The position numbers and the translations under genes were made by a program. From Firmicutes bacterium UBA5389 (GTDB taxonomy: Bacteria > Bacillota > DTU025), in the NCBI GenBank assembly GCA_002409965.1, contig DHON01000124.1, forward strand, positions 1-28,015: a stretch of 28,015 nt of DNA, read 5' to 3'. Of this stretch, positions 23,149-28,015 are shown in pieces; the stretch's first letter is position 1, and every line of letters begins with the position of its first letter. The notes under the pieces were generated by a model. It ran no database searches, was not told the DNA's origin, and saw only the letters and a list, made by a program, of their open reading frames with translations.

Positions 23149-23805
23149 GTGCGCATACGTCTAGCAGTGCTGGTTTCGGGCCGAGGCTCGAACTTGCAGG
23201 CGATCATGGACGCCATCGGGGCCGGGCGTCTTGACGCATCGGTCGAGGTCGTGATCTCGGATATGCCCGATGCGCCGGCGCTTGAGCGGGCACGGGCGCG
23301 CGGCATCCCGGCGGTGGCTGTGCGGCGGCGGGACTATTCTTCGAGGGCGGAGTTCGAAACAGCCCTGGCCGACGCGGCGGAGCGGGCCCGACCCGACCTG
23401 ATTGTGTTGGCGGGTTTCATGAGGCTCCTGGGCCCGGCGTTTCTAGACCGATTTCCGGGCCGAGTCATCAACATCCACCCTTCTTTGCTGCCCGCCTTTC
23501 CGGGGCTTGAGGCGCAAAGGCAGGCGCTGGAGTACGGGGTGAAGTTCACAGGCTGCACCGTGCATTACGTGGACTACGGTATGGACTCCGGGACCATCAT
23601 CGACCAGCGTGTGGTGGCAGTGATGCCCGGGGACGATGTGGACAGCCTGTCGGCGAGGATTCTGGAGCAGGAACACGATTTGCTGGTAGAGGTGATAAGG
23701 CGGATGGGCGAAGCGATGAGCAAAGCTGCGGGCGAGAGGCCCGAGAGGCCGCGGGCGAAGCAATCGGCGAAGGGAGATGCGCGCTGTGGGCAAGAGCAAG
23801 CGTAG
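23149..23805 (+). CDS. purN: Phosphoribosylglycinamide formyltransferase PurN
   Basis: PurN transfers a formyl group from 10-formyltetrahydrofolate to GAR, step 3 of the pathway. The 218-residue product has the phosphate loop SGRGSNLQA, the catalytic triad Asn108 and His110 in INIHPSLLPAFPG, and Asp146 in GMDSGTII, with GVKFTGCTVHYVD between them. GTG at 23149 is chosen because GGGGAGGG (23133-23140) is well spaced for it and conservation starts at RIRLAVLVSG. An earlier GTG at 23125 overlaps the purFM stop. The C-terminal 30 residues are polar and Arg/Lys-rich, beyond the usual fold, and run over the start of purH by 20 bases. Confidence 0.95.
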   Translation: MRIRLAVLVSGRGSNLQAIMDAIGAGRLDASVEVVISDMPDAPALERARARGIPAVAVRRRDYSSRAEFETALADAAERARPDLIVLAGFMRLLGPAFLDRFPGRVINIHPSLLPAFPGLEAQRQALEYGVKFTGCTVHYVDYGMDSGTIIDQRVVAVMPGDDVDSLSARILEQEHDLLVEVIRRMGEAMSKAAGERPERPRAKQSAKGDARCGQEQA

Positions 23806-25375
23806 GGCGCTGATAAGCGTGTATGACAAGGAAGGTGTGGTCGAGTTCGGGCGAGCTCTGGCGGAGCTGGGCTTTGAGATAGTGTCGACGGGCGGAACTG
23901 CCTCGGCGCTGCATCAGGCAGGTGTGGATGTAACCGATGTTTCAGCTGTGACGGGTTACCCGGAAGTGCTGGACGGCAGGGTCAAGACTCTGCACCCGCG
24001 GGTGCATGCCGGCATTCTGGCGCGACCTACTCAGGAGCACACGGAGGCCCTGGAGAAGCTGGATGTGACCCCCATCGACATAGTCGCAGTCAACCTCTAC
24101 CCGTTCCAGCGTACGGTGGAGAGCGGGGCCGGTCGGGCAGAGGTCGTGGAGAACATCGACATCGGCGGTCCTTCCATGGTCAGGGCGGCGGCGAAGAACT
24201 TCGAGAGGGTTGCGGTGATCGTTGACCCGGCTGACTACCCGGCTGTTATCGCTGAACTCAAGGAACACGGCGCGGTATCGCAGCAGACTCGGGCACGCCT
24301 TGCGGCTCGCGCATTTGGGCACACTGCAGCGTATGACGCGGCCATCGCCCGCTACTTCGCGGACCACGTGGCTAAAGACGAGCGAGCGCGGCCAGACAGG
24401 CAGGACGAGCTGGGCCGGGCCTGCCTGGGGCGGGACTTCACCCTGGGGGGCGTGATGGTCCAGACCCTACGCTACGGCGAGAATCCGCACCAGGCAGCGG
24501 CTTTCTACCGCGCTGCAGGCGCTCGCCCATGGGGGTTGGCCGCAGCCCGGCAACTGGGCGGCAAGGAGCTGTCTTTCAATAACATCGGCGATACCGACGG
24601 TGCAGTTAGGGCGGTGGCTGAGTTCGACGAGACCGCGGTGGTTATCGTCAAGCACGCCAACCCTTGCGGCATCGGGGTGGGCGCGAGCGTGGCGGACGCG
24701 TACCACGCCGCGCTGGATTCCGACCCCGTGTCCGCCTTCGGCGGGATCGCGGCGTTCAATCGCCCGGTGGACCTAGAGACGGCGCGGCTGATGTCGGAGA
24801 TATTTCTCGAGGTCATCGTGGCACCGGGATTTGCCCCGGAGGCAATCGAGTTACTGCACGGCAAGAGAAATCTGCGCCTTCTGGAACTGGCCGCCGAGTA
24901 CATACGCCCAGGAGCGGGGTGGGACGTTCGGTCGGTCGCCGGCGGTTTTCTGGTTCAGCAGCCCGACATGGCGGGCGAACTGGATCGGTCGGGGCTATCC
25001 GTGGTCACCCGGCGCGCGCCGGACGAGCGCGAGATGGCTCAGCTGGCCAATGCGTGGAAAGCGGTGGCCCACGTGAAGTCCAACGCCATAGTGCTCTGGC
25101 GAGGGAAGGGCACTGTGGGCGTGGGCGCCGGGCAGATGAACAGGGTCGGCGCGGCCAAGATAGCCGCGGAGCAGGCAGGTCCGCGGGCGGCGGGGTCAGT
25201 GATGGCGTCCGATGCCTTCTTCCCGTTTCCCGATACAGTAGAAGTCGCGGCGGCGGCGGGCGTGACAGCCATAATTCAGCCGGGCGGGTCGCTGCGAGAC
25301 AAGGATTCGATTCAGGCAGCGGACGCGCACGGGATTGCCATGGTCTTCACAGGCAGACGGCATTTCAGGCACTGA
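23786..25375 (+). CDS. purH: Bifunctional AICAR transformylase / IMP cyclohydrolase PurH
   Basis: PurH performs the last two steps to IMP. The 529-residue length is normal. The N-terminal MGS-like IMP cyclohydrolase domain has RALISVYDKEGV, STGGTASAL, GRVKTLHPRVHAGIL (Lys67) and NLYPF, then NIDIGGPSMVRAAAKN. The C-terminal AICAR transformylase domain has LRYGENPHQ, KELSFNNIGD, the catalytic Lys289-His290 in IVKHANPCGIGVG, DPVSAFGGI, and the ending GGSLRDKDSI to FTGRRHFRH. GTG at 23786 is preferred over ATG at 23777, because AGGGAG (23771-23776) abuts the ATG. It overlaps purN by 20 bases and is followed 54 bases later by purD. Confidence 0.96.
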   Translation: MGKSKRRALISVYDKEGVVEFGRALAELGFEIVSTGGTASALHQAGVDVTDVSAVTGYPEVLDGRVKTLHPRVHAGILARPTQEHTEALEKLDVTPIDIVAVNLYPFQRTVESGAGRAEVVENIDIGGPSMVRAAAKNFERVAVIVDPADYPAVIAELKEHGAVSQQTRARLAARAFGHTAAYDAAIARYFADHVAKDERARPDRQDELGRACLGRDFTLGGVMVQTLRYGENPHQAAAFYRAAGARPWGLAAARQLGGKELSFNNIGDTDGAVRAVAEFDETAVVIVKHANPCGIGVGASVADAYHAALDSDPVSAFGGIAAFNRPVDLETARLMSEIFLEVIVAPGFAPEAIELLHGKRNLRLLELAAEYIRPGAGWDVRSVAGGFLVQQPDMAGELDRSGLSVVTRRAPDEREMAQLANAWKAVAHVKSNAIVLWRGKGTVGVGAGQMNRVGAAKIAAEQAGPRAAGSVMASDAFFPFPDTVEVAAAAGVTAIIQPGGSLRDKDSIQAADAHGIAMVFTGRRHFRH

Positions 25376-25429
25376 CGCCGAGGATGAGGATGGGATTGAG
25401 GTTGAGACGGAGCAAGAGGAGGCGCGCAA

Positions 25430-26902
<1,473 letters not shown>

Positions 26903-26989
26903 CAATGGTTTTAGGGAAGCAATCAGAACCTGAGTGCATTCTTGACCCATACACCTGGGGGTATGTTGCAGAGGTGTTGTTTCGCTCCT

Positions 26990-27125
26990 CTGTGTCCTTT
27001 CTCTTTCGCCGCAGGCTTGACCCGTGCGGAGTATTCGCGAACAACCACGAGTTTCTTCCAATAACGAAGGGTTTTGTGGCGCGTTCGATTCGGTTGTTGC
27101 TGATCTCCAGACGACCGTCTTGCAT
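26990..27125 (-). pseudogene. IS66-family transposase (TnpC) C-terminal remnant
   Basis: On the - strand from 27125 the frame reads MQDGRLEISNNRIERATKPF, then VIGRNSWLFANTPHGS. This is the conserved C-terminal block of the IS66 transposase (xGRLEIDNNxxERAIRPxxxGRKNWLFxxTxxG). Family similarity is lost soon after (about 27020). The reading shifts and no end of the transposase is recognisable. The N-terminal and catalytic parts are missing. The left boundary given is approximate. Confidence 0.82.
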
Positions 27126-27145
27126 GGTCGAAGTTGCGCCGCGCA

Positions 27146-27319
27146 TCACCCAGTTTGCCCTGCACGCTCTTCCTCCTCGTCCTTGAACCCTGCAATCCAG
27201 TAGCAGAGCCGCCGACGATCGACGCCATGCTCCCTGCACCAGCCGGTAACGGTAAGCCCGCTGGCCATGAACTCCTCGACTATCGGTTTCCATCTCGTGC
27301 TCGACAGCGTTTCGCCCAT
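27146..27319 (-). pseudogene. IS66-element TnpA-like protein, truncated (57 residues)
   Basis: Reading from 27319 to 27146 on the - strand gives MGETLSSTRWKPIVEEFMAS, then GLTVTGWCREHGVDRRRLCYW. This matches the helix-turn-helix accessory protein of IS66 elements (WxxxIxxxxxSGLSxxxFCRxxGxxxxxFYYW). Intact versions have roughly 100-130 residues. Here the frame stops at 57, and the next recognisable sequence is already the end of TnpC. So the middle of the element (rest of tnpA, tnpB and most of tnpC) seems to have been deleted. AGGGGGA precedes the start with good spacing. Confidence 0.75.
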
Positions 27320-27324
27320 AAGCA

Positions 27325-27358
27325 AATCCCCCTAGAATTCGCGTTCTCAAGGGGGATT
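27325..27358. repeat. Hairpin upstream of the IS66 remnant
   Basis: AATCCCCCT (27325-27333) pairs with AGGGGGATT (27350-27358), with an inner GAA/TTC pairing. On the - strand one arm contains the Shine-Dalgarno AGGGGGA of the tnpA remnant, so it could hide that site. On the + strand it might stop read-through from purD, although only ATTATC follows it. Confidence 0.6.
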
Positions 27359-27360
27359 AT

Positions 27361-27991
27361 CGCACGTTCGCTAGCACAGATACGCGTGGGTGCTGTTTGC
27401 CGCTTACCAACAAGTGGAGCATGCATGTATGGTGTGAAAAGGTATGTGCAGTCTCCCTCATGGAGCACAGCTCGCAAACTTATGTCAGAATGTGAGCACA
27501 GCGCCAGCAAACCCCAGGCTCGCTCTGTCCCCGCCGGCCATGCCGCCTAGCCCTGAGAAGGACTTTGACGGGGACCTGCAGACCAGGGCTTTCGCCGACC
27601 CGCGGGATGATGCGAAGGCCTCTTCTGTGTTCGCGCTTTGATACGAGCAATCTGCTGATCGGCTTGGGGCGGCCTGCGGCCTTCACCATCAAGGGCTTTT
27701 CTGGTACCTGCGGCTTTCCCTTCAGGTTATGTTTACCACTTACGGGTTCTGCCGCAGGTTCGACACGAGCGCGCCAGCCAAGGCTGAATCGTGACCAGTG
27801 CCTCTTTGCGCTCAGAATCCCTCTCCGACAGATCCCCAGCTACAAGCGATGACCAAATCTGGGTTGGCAGCAATGGTCCGCCCTCAGACCCCCAAAAGGG
27901 CCCCGAGGAGCCCCGCTTTTCGCCGGATCGAGCCTTCCGCTTGCGAACTGAAGACCCTCCGTTTGATGAGCGAAGGCCGCGGCCCGCGCGT
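27361..27991. other. Gene-poor stretch at the right end
   Basis: About 630 bases without a frame that I can link to a family on either strand. Possible frames of 60-95 codons lack good ribosome binding sites and recognisable motifs. A pair of related words occurs at about 27672-27692 and 27708-27726 (CCTGCGGCCTTC and CCTGCGGCTTTCCCTTCAGG), and a weak hairpin lies at 27894-27920. The stretch may be decayed mobile DNA next to the IS66 remnant. Confidence 0.5.
27894..27920. terminator. Weak bidirectional terminator-like hairpin
   Basis: AAAAGGGC (27894-27901) can pair with GCCC (27910-27913), then with CTTTT (27916-27920) after a two-base bulge. A-rich and T-rich ends flank the stem on both strands, as in bidirectional terminators, but the T-run is only four bases. 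Confidence 0.3.
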
Positions 27992-28015
27992 CCTGGGCAA
28001 AAAGACTCAGGCGGT
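27992..28015 (-). repeat. Start of an inverted copy of the left-end repeat
   Basis: CCTGGGCAAAAAGACTCAGGCGGT differs in only two positions from the reverse complement of the junction arm of the left-end repeat (ACCGCCTGAGTCATTCTGCCCAGG). It runs to the window edge, so the rest of an inverted unit is expected beyond it. Confidence 0.75.

Larger units (their letters stand above)
26990..27358 (-). mobile_element. Degenerate, internally deleted IS66-type insertion sequence
   Basis: The two transposase fragments lie in the normal IS66 gene order on the - strand but abut after a large deletion. I could not find the terminal inverted repeats, so the limits are estimates. It lies directly after the pur operon, with its coding strand opposite to purD. 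Confidence 0.7.

Noticed and set aside
27480..27692. A 70-codon basic frame on the - strand
   Set aside because: Basic composition alone is not evidence in GC-rich DNA. There is no ribosome binding site or family motif.

Overview
The window looks like chromosomal DNA of a GC-rich, spore-forming member of the Bacillota (Firmicutes). The evidence is a perfect CIRCE element in front of hrcA, a tricistronic GerA/GerB/GerC-type germinant receptor locus, a long NfeD–FloA pair, PurS/PurQ/small-PurL (the Gram-positive and archaeal arrangement) and a ykkC-class riboswitch of the PRPP type. All protein genes I accept lie on the + strand. Most begin with GTG or TTG when starts are placed by Shine-Dalgarno spacing. 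Genus and species cannot be told from what I can see.

Layout. Positions 1-736 hold a tandem array of about 230-240 bp non-coding units whose junctions form long hairpins. Positions 884-9170 carry a heat-shock and translation block: sigma-A promoter and CIRCE, hrcA, dnaJ (with no grpE or dnaK between them), prmA, a decayed rsmE, then an apparent insertion (thioredoxin, two lipoproteins, QueT-type transporter), then mtaB, a HIT-family gene and rpsU with its own promoter and a strong terminator. Positions 9227-13332 are the spore-germination operon. Positions 13339-16569 hold nfeD, floA and an acidic membrane-anchored protein. Positions 16549-26902 are a purine operon: promoter, PRPP riboswitch with intrinsic terminator, purE, purS, purQ, purL, a fused purF-purM, purN, purH, purD. 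Positions about 26990-27358 hold a degenerate IS66-type element on the - strand. About 630 bp without a recognisable gene follows. The last 24 bases match the reverse complement of the left-end repeat junction, so an inverted copy of that repeat probably starts at the right edge.

How it works together. HrcA should repress its own operon through CIRCE and link DnaJ to heat stress. The purine genes cover most steps from PRPP to IMP (PurF, PurD, PurN, PurS/Q/L, PurM, PurE, PurH). Only purC, purB and any purK are missing here. The riboswitch would let high PRPP turn the operon on by antitermination.

The strongest points for follow-up are the in-frame PurF-PurM fusion, the PRPP riboswitch, the structured repeat family that flanks the region in opposite orientations, the 11-bp repeat in the hrcA leader, and the rsmE ruin that now contains part of a putative metal- or aldehyde-type (CsoR/FrmR-like) regulated thioredoxin promoter.
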